A stretch of DNA of 64,000 nucleotides from NCBI GenBank assembly GCA_016584305.1, contig JACEEZ010018356.1:2501-66500 (forward strand). Reading direction: 5' to 3'. The DNA is from Chionoecetes opilio. Its lineage: Eukaryota > Arthropoda > Malacostraca > Decapoda > Majidae. The position numbers and the translations under genes are program-made. Shown piece by piece: positions 1 to 11,070 of the stretch (positions are counted from its first letter, which is position 1; every line of letters begins with the position of its first letter). The notes under the pieces are model-generated. The model ran no database searches. It was given only the letters and a program-made list of their open reading frames with translations, and was not told the DNA's origin.

Positions 1-90
1 TTTTGGTCAATTTTGCATCACATTTACTGAAAAAATACGCAATTTGTTTTTTGTTTTTTTTTCAAGAATGACAAAATAAAAATAAAATTG

Positions 91-868
91 AACCTAACCG
101 AATCTAACTTTTACCTAACCTATACCTAACCTAACCTTTACCTAACCTAACCTAACCTAACCTAACTTTTACCTATACCTAACCTAACCTAACCTAACCT
201 AACCTAACCTAACCTTACCTAACCTAACCTATACCTAACCCAACCTAACCTATACCATACCTAACCTAACCTTTACCTAACCTAACCTAACCTTTACCTA
301 ACCTAACCTAACCTAACCTAACCTTACCTAACCTATACCTAACCAAACATTTACCTAACCTAACTTTTACCTAACCTAACCTAACCTAACCTAACCTAAC
401 CTAACCTTACCTAACCTATACCTAACCAAACATTTACCTAACCTACCCTAACTTTTACCTAACCTAACCTAACCCAACCTTACCTAACCTAACCTTACCT
501 AACCTATACCTAACCTAACTTTTACCTAACCTAACCTTTACCTAACCTAACCTTTACCTAACCTAACCTAACCTAACCTATACCTAACCTAACCTTTACC
601 TAACCTATACCTAACCTAACCTAACCTAACCTAACTTTTACCTAACCTAACCTAACCTTTACCTAACCTAACCTAACCTATACCTAACCTAACCTAACCT
701 ATACCTAACCTAACCTAACCTAACCTAACCTAACCTAACCCAACCTTACCTAACCTAACCTTACCTAACCTATACCTAACCTAACCTAACCTAACCTAAC
801 CTAACCAAACCCAACCTTACCTAACCTAACCTTACCTAACCTATACCTAACCTAACCTAACCTAACCA
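91..868. repeat. Degenerate telomere-type (CCTAA)n tract
   Basis: About 780 bp of CCTAA units, the C-rich strand of the arthropod telomere repeat TTAGG. Perfect runs are short. They are broken by variant units such as CCTATACCTAA, CCTTTACCTAA and CCTTACCTAA, and by occasional CCCAA or CCAAA. About 90 bp of unrelated AT-rich sequence lies outside the tract at the left edge, so it is not shown to be a chromosome end. It may be an interstitial or subtelomeric array; CCTAA repeats are also known to be common inside shrimp chromosomes. Confidence 0.9.
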
Positions 869-914
869 CCAAAGTGACTTCGCTGTTCATCTGGAATAAT
901 ATCTTAAAATTGTC

Positions 915-2464
915 GAATGGTCTCTCTCTCTAACTGTCTCTCTCAATTATCTCTCTCTCTAACCCTCTATCTCAATTATCTCTCTCTCTAACTGTCTCTC
1001 TCAATTATCTCTCTCTCTCTAACCGTCTCTCTCAATTATCTCTCTCTAACCCTCTCTCTCAATTATCTCTCTCTCTAACCCTCTCTCTCAATTATCTCTC
1101 TCTCTAACCCTCTCTCTCAATTATCTCTCTATCTAACCCTCTCTCTCAATTATCTCTCTCTCTAACCCTCTCTCTCAATTATCTCTCTCAATTATCTCTC
1201 TCTCTATGCCTCTCTCTCAAATTTTCTCTCTCTAAGCTCTCTCTCTCTCTAACCTCTCTCTCAATTATCTCTCTCTCTAACCCTCTCTCTCAATTATCTC
1301 TCTCTAAGCCTCTATCTCAATTATCTCTCTCTCTAACCGTCTCTCTCAATATCTCTCTCTAACCCTCTCTCTCTCTAAGCCCCTCTCTCTAACCCTCTCT
1401 CTCAAATTTTCTCTCTCAATTCTCTCTCTTAACCCTCTCTCTCAATTATCTCACTCTCTCCCTCTCTCTCAATTACTCTCTCTAAAGCCTCTCTCTCAAT
1501 TATCTCTCCCCCTAACCCTCTCTCTCAATTATCTCTCTCTCTAACCCTCTCTCTCAATTATCTCTCTCTAAAAACTCCCTCTCAATTTTCCCCTCTTAAC
1601 CTCTCTCTCAATTATCTCTCTCTCTAAGCCCCTCTCTCAATTATCTCTCTCTCTAAGCCTCTCTTCAATTATCTCTCTCTAAGCCTCTCTCTCAATTATC
1701 TCTCTCTCAACCCTTTTCTCTCAATTATCTCTCTCTAACCCTCCCTCTTTAATTATCTCTCTCAATTATCTGTCTCTAAGCCCCTCTCTCAATTATCTCT
1801 CTCTTAACCCTCTCTCAATTATCTCTCCTCTCTCAATTATTTCTCACTCCCCCCTCTCTCAATTATCCTCTCTCTCTCCCTCTCTCTCAATTATCTCTTT
1901 ATCCCCCCTCCCTCAAGTATCCTCTCTCTAACCGTCTCTCTCAATTATCTCTCTCTCTAACCCTCTCTTCAATTATCTCTCTCTCTAACCCTCCCTCTCA
2001 ATTATCTCTCTCTAACCCTCTCTCTCAATTTTTCTCTCTCTAACCCTCTATCTCAATTATCTCTCTCTAACCCCTCTCTCAATTTTCTCCTTCTCTAACC
2101 CTCTATCTCAATTATCTCTCTCTAAGCCTCTCTCTCAATTATCTCTCTCTCTAAGCCTCTCTCTCTCTAACCCTCTCTCTCAATTATCTCTCACTCTCTC
2201 CCTCTCTCTCTAACCCTCTCTCTCAATTATCTCTCTCTCCCAATTATCTCTCTCTCTGAGCCTCTCTCTCAATTATCTCTCTCTCTAACCCTCTCTCTCA
2301 ATTATCTCTCTCTCTAACCCTCCCCTCCAATTATCTCTCTCTAACCCTTCTCTCAATTATCTCTCTCTCTAACCCTCCCTCTCAATTTTCTCTCTCTCAA
2401 TTATCTCTCTCTAACCCTCTCTCAATTATCTCTCTCTAACCCTCTCTCAATTATCTCTCTCTCT
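915..2464. repeat. CTCT/CAATTAT satellite
   Basis: About 1.5 kb of a tandem repeat of roughly 27-29 bp. Each unit combines a CTCTCTCTCTAACCCT half with a CTCTCTCAATTAT half. The AACCCT core resembles a telomere-like word embedded in CT microsatellite. Units vary by 1-4 nt and by occasional loss of one half. No coding frame is credible. Confidence 0.9.
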
Positions 2465-2730
2465 CCCTCCCACACACTCTCTTTCTCACATCCACACCCA
2501 CACCCAACCCCACACCACCCACATACACCCACCCACCCACCCACACACACCCCACCCCTACAAACACTACACACACCCCCACACCTACACACCCACATAC
2601 ACCCACACCCACCCACCCACATACACCCACCCACCCACATACACCCCCCACACACACACACACCCCACCCCCACAAACACCTACACACACACACACACCT
2701 ACACACACACACACACACACCCACACCATG
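2465..2730. repeat. CA/CCCA-rich simple repeat
   Basis: CACACC, CCCACC and CACACA runs form a low-complexity tract that abuts the CT satellite. Long minus-strand open frames rich in Val, Cys and Gly across it are translations of the repeat. Confidence 0.9.
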
Positions 2731-2926
2731 GCCATGGAAATGACGTTCTGGGCCTCAAGGGGTTAACTTGTAGATCTGACCCATGGCAGTATTTCTAACC
2801 CTTGCATCAGCCATGGGAAAAAAATAATAAAACAAGGCGGCTCTGTTAGGTTAGGTGACGTAATCAATGTCCAGGTTAGGTTAGTGAACTAGCAGGGGGG
2901 GGGGGGTTCTGGGCCTCAAGGGGTTA
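2731..2926 (+). repeat. Two 3' ends of the TTAA MITE family
   Basis: The words GACGTTCTGGGCCTCAAGG followed by GGTTAA (ending 2766) and GGTTCTGGGCCTCAAGGGG followed by TTAA (ending 2926) match the right end of the MITE family seen in the MT array. Between them are short GGTTAGGTTAG telomere-like words. Only the ends remain. Confidence 0.6.
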
Positions 2927-2929
2927 AGA

Positions 2930-3950
2930 GAAAAATACAATAACTTGGATATTTGGAAGACAGGAATATTTTTTCTACAAATACCGACTTGTCTCACTCC
3001 TATAAACACACACACACACACGTACACACACTTCAACTTACCTAAACATGTGGGAAACACGTATGGGCGTACACACACCCCTCACAAACACCCTCATTCT
3101 ACACACACACAGTCGGCACACGTGTGATGTAACAACCTAAAATGTAACAAAGAAACAGTCCCGCTACTCGCATGCTGGAATACAGGGAGTGAACTTTTGT
3201 AGGTCACATTGTCGTACCGAGCCACCAAAATTATCGTATTTTCAGATAGACTATACTATAGCCTTAGGTGAAATAATATAGTAAGTAAATGACTATATAC
3301 TTCATTGAATTCAGCATTCCATATATTAGAATATTCCTCTTTTCACCAAAATGAATAATAGCTAGACTAGATCCAATCCAAAGTCAAACTCAAAACTCTC
3401 TCTTGCGCAGAAGTTGACATAGACCGATTTTTTGCTTTTGGTGCGATAACAATTTTTTATGACTTTATAATGTAATTTTATGTATGAGTCAACTATCGTT
3501 TTTTTCGTGTAAGATTCTCAACCAGCATCATACATCGTACTATTAGTGAAATTATCGTACATATACAATAATTATCGTACAGTTAACAGCGTTGCTGGAA
3601 TATCTAATCTCACTCTATGTACGGTCGTGTATTACTACTACTCCTACTACTACTATTGTTGCTCTCATCATTATTATTGTTATTTTGATTATATTTCAAT
3701 ATTTAAAGGGAATGCGTTAATGGCCATGTTAAAAAAATATGGGAATTGAGTGCGGCGCGTGATTCAAATTTAATGCAGACGTATTTTTAATAAATTTCCC
3801 TTTAATACCGTTTATAAAACAAGAAGGAAGCAAGGGGCAGAGAGGAAATTTTTGGGGGGAGAAATGTTGGCAATACAAGAAATATATTGAAAATACCCGC
3901 AATATAAGTAATATAAGTACCGTGCTACCGAAAAAACAGTTAAGCCCCCA
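2930..3950. other. Non-genic stretch
   Basis: AT-rich sequence with a short CA microsatellite near 3005-3030 and 3100-3112. Open frames are short and lack recognisable domains. No RNA gene was recognised. Confidence 0.5.
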
Positions 3951-3965
3951 GACAACTTTTTTCTG

Positions 3966-4575
3966 TTTACACCCGTGTGGTGGCGTTAATAGTTAATTTC
4001 TACACCAGATTTCAGGACAGTTAGAAGGGGGCTATTGGCGGTCTGTGCATTTTGTGTCTTCATCTGGTAATAGTAGGGTAAAAATGAACAAAGACAAAAA
4101 TATTACAAAGTGGCTACAACATAGAGTGCCATTAGTGTTTTTTTTACGAGGTCGTACCGCTGTCGTCTGCCCGAAAAAAAAATGCTTAGTGAAAATTTGA
4201 AACCGTCTTTTACTGCAGCTAAAAGCATAAAAAACGCAAAAACAGTGTAGATTATCAGCATGTATAAACTACTGATCATTTCAGTAAAGACACAGCTAGT
4301 GAGGCTATCATTCCTTTATATAGGGCGCCTGGGACATTAGTGCAGGTGGCGATTTTAACTGTTACTACGGTAACACTAAAGTCGCCAGTTCTACGTTTCT
4401 TTGTTATTACAGAGTGTGGTGGGTAATAGTTACTTTTGTAACCATGATTTCAGGACAGTTAGAAGGGGTACTGGAGAGTCTGTGCCCATTTTGGTTTCAT
4501 CTGTGTCATAGTAGGGCTATAAATGAAAAAATTTCCCAAAAAAACCCACCAGAGTGGGACCTACACTAAGATCGC
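3966..4575 (+). repeat. Direct pair of a ~170-bp dispersed repeat flanking a foldback remnant
   Basis: Two diverged direct copies, about 3966-4120 and 4387-4575, share the core ATTTCAGGACAGTTAGAAGG and then a TCTGTGC...TTTCATCTG...ATAGTAGGG tail. Between them, about 4311-4378, lies GGCGCCTGG...TTAGTGCAG...GGCGA, which matches one arm of the foldback element in MT intron 2. A third partial copy of the 170-bp repeat is at about 6068-6140. Confidence 0.6.
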
Positions 4576-4635
4576 CACTATATTTATGTTTAGGTCCTCC
4601 CCATTCACATTACACAGTTGTCTCGAACACAGGCG

Positions 4636-4845
4636 AAACCCCCCTTCACGCCCAGATTTTTCCCTTGGCTATATAAAAATGGTCTGTTGGCACCCATAAA
4701 AAAACGAAAAGTCACTAAATATCCCACATGATTTTAGGGACAAGGATACTAAAAGGTATAGCTATAAAACATTGCTTATATTAACTAAAAGGTCAAATGG
4801 CAACAATTACAATGGCAATTACGTCTGGGCCTAAAGGGTTTTTAA
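4636..4845 (+). mobile_element. Diverged TTAA-family MITE copy
   Basis: Starts with CCCCCTTCACGCCCAGA and ends with ACGTCTGGGCCTAAAGGG. The interior follows the family order: an ACAAGGATACTAAA block, a TATAAAACATTGCTTATATT block, then AATTACAATGG. The terminal TTAA words are mutated. It is outside the MT array, so the family is dispersed and not merely part of the array unit. Confidence 0.7.
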
Positions 4846-4999
4846 AGTGAGAGCCCCCGGTGCCCGTACTCTTCCCCAGTACAATCTTGGCCATCTCTTC
4901 CACTCTTTGGGTTTATTGAACTGTGGTCCAAAGAAAAGGTGAGGTAAGCGACATTGTTAGGCATTTAAACATGGCATTTTTTTGTGTCCAAGTACGCCC

Positions 5000-5470
5000 C
5001 CAGATTCTGAGGTTGAAGCTAGGGCGTAGCGTTTTGGGGGCCCGGGGGTTATTCCTGGGGGGCCCCCCCTAAAAAGTTTGCAGGTGTTTGGGGGGGGGGG
5101 GGCCCCAGCGGGGGGATTCGTAAAATTTTTTGGAAAAATTTTAACTATTTTGGTGTTTTTTTGACACTTTGTGGGGATATAAATGCCATAAACCCCTTTT
5201 TTAACCCGAACCCGAAAGGGTTTTATGATGGTACCCGAAGTACAGATAAAAATTAAACACAAACCCCAAGCTTTTAAGCAATTTTGTAGAGGACACAAGA
5301 GTTTTTTTTGATGGGTGTCATTTGGGGGCCCCCATCTTTTGGGGGCCGGGCAGTGGCGTCACCAAAAAAAAAAATTTGCGGGGGGCTTAGCCCGGGGTGG
5401 TGAGGGGTACCCAGCGGGGGGGGTGGGGGGTAATTTTAAAAATTTAATCAGTTCAGGGAAATTTTGAGGC
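5000..5470 (-). repeat. CAGTGGCGT-type repeat fragment
   Basis: G-rich sequence containing CAGTGGCGTCACC at 5351-5363 and GGGGGGCTTAGCCCGGGG. The same words recur in reverse orientation at 9430-9550. Ends of the form CAGTGGCGT are seen in some hAT-like elements, but no full inverted-repeat pair could be delimited here. Homopolymer runs make the consensus doubtful. Confidence 0.35.
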
Positions 5471-5529
5471 CCAAAAAAAAGAGAAGAAAGGGGGAATTCT
5501 TTAATTACTCATAAAATAAAAGCGAAAAT

Positions 5530-5715
5530 GTGTTTTTGGGTTTGTGTGTTGTGTGTGTTGGGTGTGTGTCCCCAGGTGCCCCCCCTGGGGGGGAATCCCT
5601 CATAGGGGCCCCCCCAGTTTTGGAACCGGCTCGAGCAGGGGAAGGTTTAAGCCCATTTAGAGTTTATCTGATCATTTTTTTTTTTTTTTTTTTTTTTTTT
5701 TAGCAGCCATTAGGG
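5530..5715 (+). repeat. Dispersed GT-rich/AGTTTTGGAACCGG repeat
   Basis: GTGTGTGT..GTGTCC, GGTGCC, AGTTTTGGAACCGG, TCGA(G)CAGGGG and TTTAAGCCCA occur in the same order at 61328-61525, immediately before the RTE-like retrotransposon. A T run follows at 5677-5701. This is a repeat family of unknown class. Confidence 0.6.
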
Positions 5716-5735
5716 GAAAATTTGTGAAAAAAGAG

Positions 5736-6060
5736 GGGTTGCGAGAATTGGGGAAAACCCTTTTGAGGGTATGGGTAAGGTTTGAGTGAATGGGTGGGGT
5801 GAGGGTGAGGGTAAGGGTGGGGGTGATGGGTGAGTGAATGGGGGGGGGATGGGAAATGGATGGGGGTTTATGGGTGAGGAATGGGGGGAGGGGATGGGTG
5901 TGGGGAGGGAATGATGGGGGGTGATGGGAATGGGTGAGTGAATGGGTTGGGGTGAGGGAAATGGGTGAGTGAATGGGTAGGGGGGGGGGGGTAAGGGGTG
6001 GTGAATGGGGAGGGGGGGATGGGTAAGGTGAGTGAATGGGTTGGGGGTGATGTGAATGGT
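5736..6060. repeat. G-rich minisatellite (GGGTGAGTGAATGGG)
   Basis: Imperfect tandem words GGGTGATGGG, GGGTGAGTGAATGGG and GGGGTGAGGG form an about 320-bp G-rich + strand. Copy boundaries are blurred by G-run length variation, which may partly be a basecalling artefact. Confidence 0.75.
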
Positions 6061-6548
6061 TGGCTTTAATACATAAATTTTACATCCATGTTTTCAGGAA
6101 AGCTAAAAGGGGGCTTTTGGGAAGTCTGTGTTTGGTGAGGCCAAGGCCCACCAAACACGGGGTGGGCCCGAAAACCAATAGCCCTCCGCAGGACCCAAAA
6201 AGTCCGCCCGGGGGGCGGCTTTGCGGCTAGTGAACATAAATTAATAGGTTATCCCATGCTCATACCGTATTAACTAAATTGATAATTTGAAGAATATTTT
6301 TTCTGTTTATACAAAAAAATAAAATTGCCATTTCCTCTCTCCACAAAAAATCAAAGGAATGCACAATGTTTTTTTTGGTTTGTTTTCAGTAAGTTTTGCT
6401 TGAAATGAAAAAAAAAAAAAAAATAATTTTAAAATTTCAATATATTCAAGGAGCCCTATTTCCCTTTTTGCACAAAAAAAAGGTACATGGGATACTGTAA
6501 TTTAAACAGAAAAAAGTACATGATCAATAAAGTAACTAAAAGCCGATT

Positions 6549-7258
6549 TAACCTGCCTCCCATGCCTTACCCTGCCCCCCACGCCCCTTTAAACCCGCCT
6601 ACCACTGTTAACCGCCTCCCGTCCTGTGTTTTCCCTGCCTCCACTGCCTTTCCCCGCCTACCACGTGTTTAAACCCGCCTCCCCTCCGTTTTACCCCCTC
6701 CCCGCCTTACCTCCCCACCACTGTGTTAACCCGCCCCCCCGTCCTGTGTTACCCGCCTCCCCATGCCTTTACCTGCCTCCAGTGTAACTCCCCCCCGTCC
6801 TGGTTACCCGCCTCCCATGCCTTACCCCGGCACCCCCTGCCTTTCCCCAACCCCTGTGTTAACCTGCCTCCCCTCCTGTGTACCTGCCCCCATGCCCTTC
6901 CCTGGCACCCCCGCCTTTAAACCCGATAACCCCCCTGTTTAACCTGCCTCCCGTCCTTGGTTTTCCCCCCCTTTCCCTGGCACCCCCTGCCTTAAACCCG
7001 CATAACGTGTTAACCCCTCCCCCCTGTGTTACCGTCCCCTGCCCACCCTGGCACCCACGCCTTTACCCCCCCACTGTGTTAACCCGCTCCCGTCCGTGTT
7101 ACCCCCGCCTCCCATGCCTTACCCTGGGTCCCCCGTCTTAACCTGCCCCCATTTTGTGTTAACCCGCCTCCCATCTGTGTTAACCTGCCTCCCATTCTGT
7201 GTTTAAACCCGCCTCCCGTCCCGTGTTACCCTGCCACCCCCTGTCTTCCCTGCCTTAC
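6549..7258. repeat. C-rich minisatellite (GTGTTAACCCGCCTCCC)
   Basis: About 700 bp of imperfect repeats built from CCTGCCTCCC, ATGCCTTACCC, TGGCACCCC and GTGTTAACC, with an apparent period of roughly 20-40 bp. Pro-rich plus-strand frames are translations of the repeat and are not annotated as genes. Confidence 0.8.
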
Positions 7259-7784
7259 TTCCTTTACTTAAAATTTAACGTCCCCTTTTCCTTTTCTAAA
7301 AATTTCACACTGAATTGTGGGGCCAGGGTTTTTATAAATTTGTTGCGACACCTTTAAATAAGACATTCTTTGTTAAAAATAAAAACTTTTGTCACAAAGA
7401 ATTGGGGTGTTGAATTTTCATATGCTTTCCTATTGAATTTAAAAATACGAATACTTCTCGCTGCGGAGATTACGAAAGGGAATGAATTAAAGGGTTTGTA
7501 AGGGGGTATGCTGCACCCGCTCAGGCGAGTAGTTCTATGGTTTTACTCCCTGAGCACGTTTTTAATATATGAGAATTTTGGGGTGGGGGTGGGAATTTTT
7601 GTATTTCCCGAGTGAGGCTGAAAACTCTTTTTGGAAGTGTGGGGAAGTATGTCCTAACACTGAATAATCACCTGGGGTTTTACAAAAAACACAAAAAACT
7701 ATATTTTAAATATCATCCCCATTTTTTCTCATGAAAAATTATGTCTCTTTTTTGAGATCTTAGACACATAATAAGCTTAGTCCG
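7259..7784. other. Non-genic stretch
   Basis: AT-rich sequence between two minisatellites. No domain-bearing frame, RNA gene or repeat family was recognised. Confidence 0.4.
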
Positions 7785-7998
7785 GACAGGAAAGCTCTCA
7801 AAACCGACACAGGAAAGCTCCCAATCCGACCAGGAAAGCTCTCCCAACCGACAAGGAAAGCTTTAATCCCACACAGGAAAGCTCTCCAACGCACAGGAAA
7901 GCTCTCCAATCCGACACAGGGAAAACTCTCCAATCCCACACAGGAAAATCCCAATCCCACACGGAAAAATCTCCAATCCGACACAGGAAAGCTCTTAG
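7785..7998. repeat. 22-bp minisatellite (AGGAAAGCTCTCCAATCCGACAC)
   Basis: About ten imperfect copies of a 20-23 bp unit, AGGAAAGCTC followed by a CCAATCC(G/C)ACAC spacer. The spacer is as conserved as the core, so this is a plain tandem repeat. Phe/Val/Leu-rich minus-strand frames are repeat translations. Confidence 0.85.
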
Positions 7999-7999
7999 A

Positions 8000-9390
8000 G
8001 CAAACCTCCTCACGAACCTATGTTAGAATTATAAAACGTAACAAAATGCCGGAACACTTGTGGCATACATGGAGAAAATAAGGGGGGGAATGTAAGAGTA
8101 ATAAGTTTTCCCGTTAAAACCCCTGGACGTGGTTTTTCGCCCGGGGCTGAGCATCCGTCGGAAACCGAAAGGATGGGGAGAGACTCATTTTAAAAAACAC
8201 TTTTAAGGACAGGCCCGGCCCCCCCCATGCGTTTAAAGAAAAATAACCAAATCTACCCATAAGGATATATAGATAGTATTTATAACAAGGGGGGGGGGGG
8301 GGGATAGGAGCGAGGGGCCCCATGTCTTTCTGAAAGGGGTGGAGAGACGACAAACTCCCGCGGTAAACCCCAAAGGGGAGGTTTGGGTGAGTAGCGGGAA
8401 AAAAAAGGGAAATTTGGTCCTTTCGAAGGCTTCACTGAAGAGAGTATAAGACCCGAAGGATCAATTAGCTAACGAAACGATGCATATGAAATGGCTGCCA
8501 AATGCAGTTTTTTTACTTTGAATGAAAAATTTAATATGTTTTCTCTAATACCAGGGAAAGATGTTTTCCCTTTTTTTGCAGCCCCCCGAACAGTGTTCAG
8601 AGCGACGGGTAGGGGAGTCGGAATAGAAATTGGTAGACTTTTTTAAATTTTGGAATAACTCTACAATCATCCCTTTTTGAAGGATCTGTCACTATGGTCA
8701 TTTTTAAGGACATTAAGAATTAAGAGTGTTCCTTGATCGACGGAGGGGAGGAGAGGATGAAAGTTTTTTTAATTATAGTACCGATGATCGCGAAATAAAA
8801 GCCACGCATTTTGACTGTATCCCGGGGTTATGGGGGGGGGGAGTGGGGGAGGGGGGGATAGAAGGGTGGGAGATAGAAAGAAAAAAAATAGAAAGATAAA
8901 TATTAGGCGAACAAAAAAATTTGATTGACCTTTGTATAATAAGAAAAACCCGTTTTCCCCATGCGGGTTAGGTGACAACTTGCCCCAGAACAACATATGA
9001 TTATTGAAACCTTTTTCCTTCTTAAATACAAAAACCCGGGAATTGTATGATAGGAATTTTCCCTCCTGTCTCTTCGAATCTCCGGGCCCTTACAAAGTGA
9101 TTCAAGCGAAGCTGCGTAGCATGATTGGGAAGTCATGAAAGAAAACGAATTGACTGAGAAGTCACGAAGTGAACGGTAACTATTTGTCAATTAATAACCC
9201 AATGCAGGGATCAGCTTGGTTTGGGAGAGGTAACGGAAGGTTTATAGAATATCTCTATAATAGAATATACTTAGTAATTTCAAGGTTTGTTAGCAAAACA
9301 TATTTCAACATTTAAAGGGAAAAACAAACCAATTTTCTATAAAAGTGTAAGAAATAAAGGGTTTTTCTTGGCATGGAAAATTGGAAAATA
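8000..9390. other. Non-genic stretch
   Basis: Contains G runs (8286-8302, 8827-8860) and AT-rich unique sequence. Minus-strand frames of up to 95 codons show no recognisable motif. Nothing further could be supported. Confidence 0.4.
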
Positions 9391-9429
9391 TTCCTTTTAT
9401 TGTTTTGGTAGCAGGCTACTAGCAGCAAT

Positions 9430-9550
9430 TTTGGGGGGCGGAGTCCTTGGGCTTGGGGGGCTAAGTCCCCCTTAGCCCCCCGTCGGTGACGCCACTGGGC
9501 CCGGGGGAGGGAGACAGCACCCCTCGCCCCCCCTCTTAGCACGCCACTGC
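9430..9550 (+). repeat. CAGTGGCGT-type repeat fragment, opposite orientation
   Basis: GGGGGGCTAAGTCCCCC, GGTGACGCCACTG (about 9485-9497) and AGCACGCCACTG (ending 9549) mirror the words at about 5350-5400. It sits just outside the left boundary of the 3.9-kb element and MT array. Confidence 0.4.
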
Positions 9551-10808
9551 TCTGAGCCAATGAGCGTTACGCTACCAAAACGCTTCTCGGCAGTCGGAGT
9601 AGTCACTATAAAAGGCGAATTTTGTTGAAGAGCCGTTAAGAAGCCGGCTTCTTGCAGCTTGCGTTTTTCTGTTCTGGCGAGGCATTGTAAGAAGCCGGCT
9701 TCTTACGATTGGCCCAGCTGGTCAAGCCGATAGAAGCCATAAGAAGCGAGAGCCAGGGCTCGCTTACCACGGCTTCTCCCGCTTGTTTGCCCGTGACGTC
9801 AGAGATAACAACAATTGGCGGGGAGGGGCAGAGAGAGACTGACACAGTGAGTATCGGCGTAGAAATAACTGTAATTACAGATAACAGGACTACAAAGTAA
9901 CCACAATTAGTGTACATTCAGAAGCATGGACATACCTTAAGGCCACGAACAAGAATATACAAGGCGTTAAGGGGACACGACAGGACAACTTTAAAATGGT
10001 GAAAGATATGATCATTGTCTTATCAGGCTGACGAAGGGCCTAGCTGCGGACGTATGTAGTTTGTGCTGAATTCACTGATAATATGGCACAAAGTAGCTAC
10101 TGGATTTGTACATTTAGTAGCACGGGCTTAAGTTTCGGACCACTAATAGAGCTAAAATGGAATGAACCATGGTGATAGGACGAGCGGTCGTCTCGGTGAA
10201 TGAAATCACCGAGTCTTTTAACCTAAACACAAGACGTTGTTTTTCTAATTTTACAATTAATGCAATCAAAACAGACCGAAACGTTTTCGCTGATGAGTAT
10301 GCTCCCAATTTTGGTTCTTAGAGAATCTCAAAACCTTGTGAGAACGTGAAAATGTGGGAACTCCGCGACGGAGACGAGAAGTACCATAAACCGTCACCAT
10401 CATCCGAATTCCACCACAAAACATTGCAAGATATCTTAAGTATGCATTACATTACTGTGACGGACATGAACAATATTAATGTGTTAGGATGAGGTGCTGC
10501 TAGGTATTGTGGAATTGTGACTAGCATTGCGTTGAGGAAAAAATCTTAAGGAACAAAGGCTCCACGGTAAGCTGACCAAATGTGGCTCTATGTGTTAGAC
10601 TTACTGTCATTAAACACATCTGTTTAGATTTTAATGAGTGCCGATCCTACGTTGCTACATGGGATATTAAAAGGTCTTTGAGAAAAACTAAGTCCAGTAG
10701 GGTTACGGTTAGGTCAGGTACAGGTTAGGTTAAGTGCACAGCCCGATGGGCTTCGAGGAGGGGGGCTAGGTTAGGTCTGTAGAGTTTGTATCTTTAGAAT
10801 AAATGCTC

Positions 10809-11070
10809 AACCTCCTATCTTTTCTTCTTTTATGCAAACAAGCTTGGGGACATGGTGGAAAACCGGGGTTTTTGGGTGGGGGAGCACACATATAGGAAAT
10901 ATGGCCCCAATAAAGTCCGTCTGGTCCTAGAAACTAGGGAAATTTCCCCGTTTATGGATTTTTTGTGGGGGTCCATATTCCCCTTAGGTGTGGCTCCCCC
11001 ACTCCAAAAAAACCCGGTTCCACATGTCACCAAGCTGTTGCTCATATAAGAATGAAGAAGATAGGGGGTG
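10809..11070. mobile_element. Foldback (MITE-like) element nested in the 3.9-kb element, copy A
   Basis: Two roughly 95-nt arms are inverted copies. The left arm reads CCTCCTATCTTTTCTTC, then AAGCTTGGGGACATG and TTTTTGGGTGGGGGAGC. The right arm carries the reverse complement, ending GAAGAAGATAGGGGGTGG. The spacer includes CTAGAAACTAGGGAAATTTCCCC. The same structure is at 40094-40336. Confidence 0.75.

Noticed and set aside
91..868. True chromosome end
   Set aside because: Units are degenerate and unrelated sequence lies outside the tract; only telomere-like repeat is supported.
2422..2735. Minus-strand Val/Cys/Gly-rich frames
   Set aside because: Translations of the CA-rich simple repeat.
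6487..7141. Pro-rich plus-strand frames
   Set aside because: They follow the C-rich minisatellite and change frame with each repeat.
7785..7998. Regular 22-bp repeats resembling a CRISPR array
   Set aside because: The whole unit, including the spacer, is repeated; the context is eukaryotic, with no cas genes.
8903..9190. Minus-strand 95-codon frame
   Set aside because: No motif, no duplicate, lies in noisy sequence; not distinguishable from chance.
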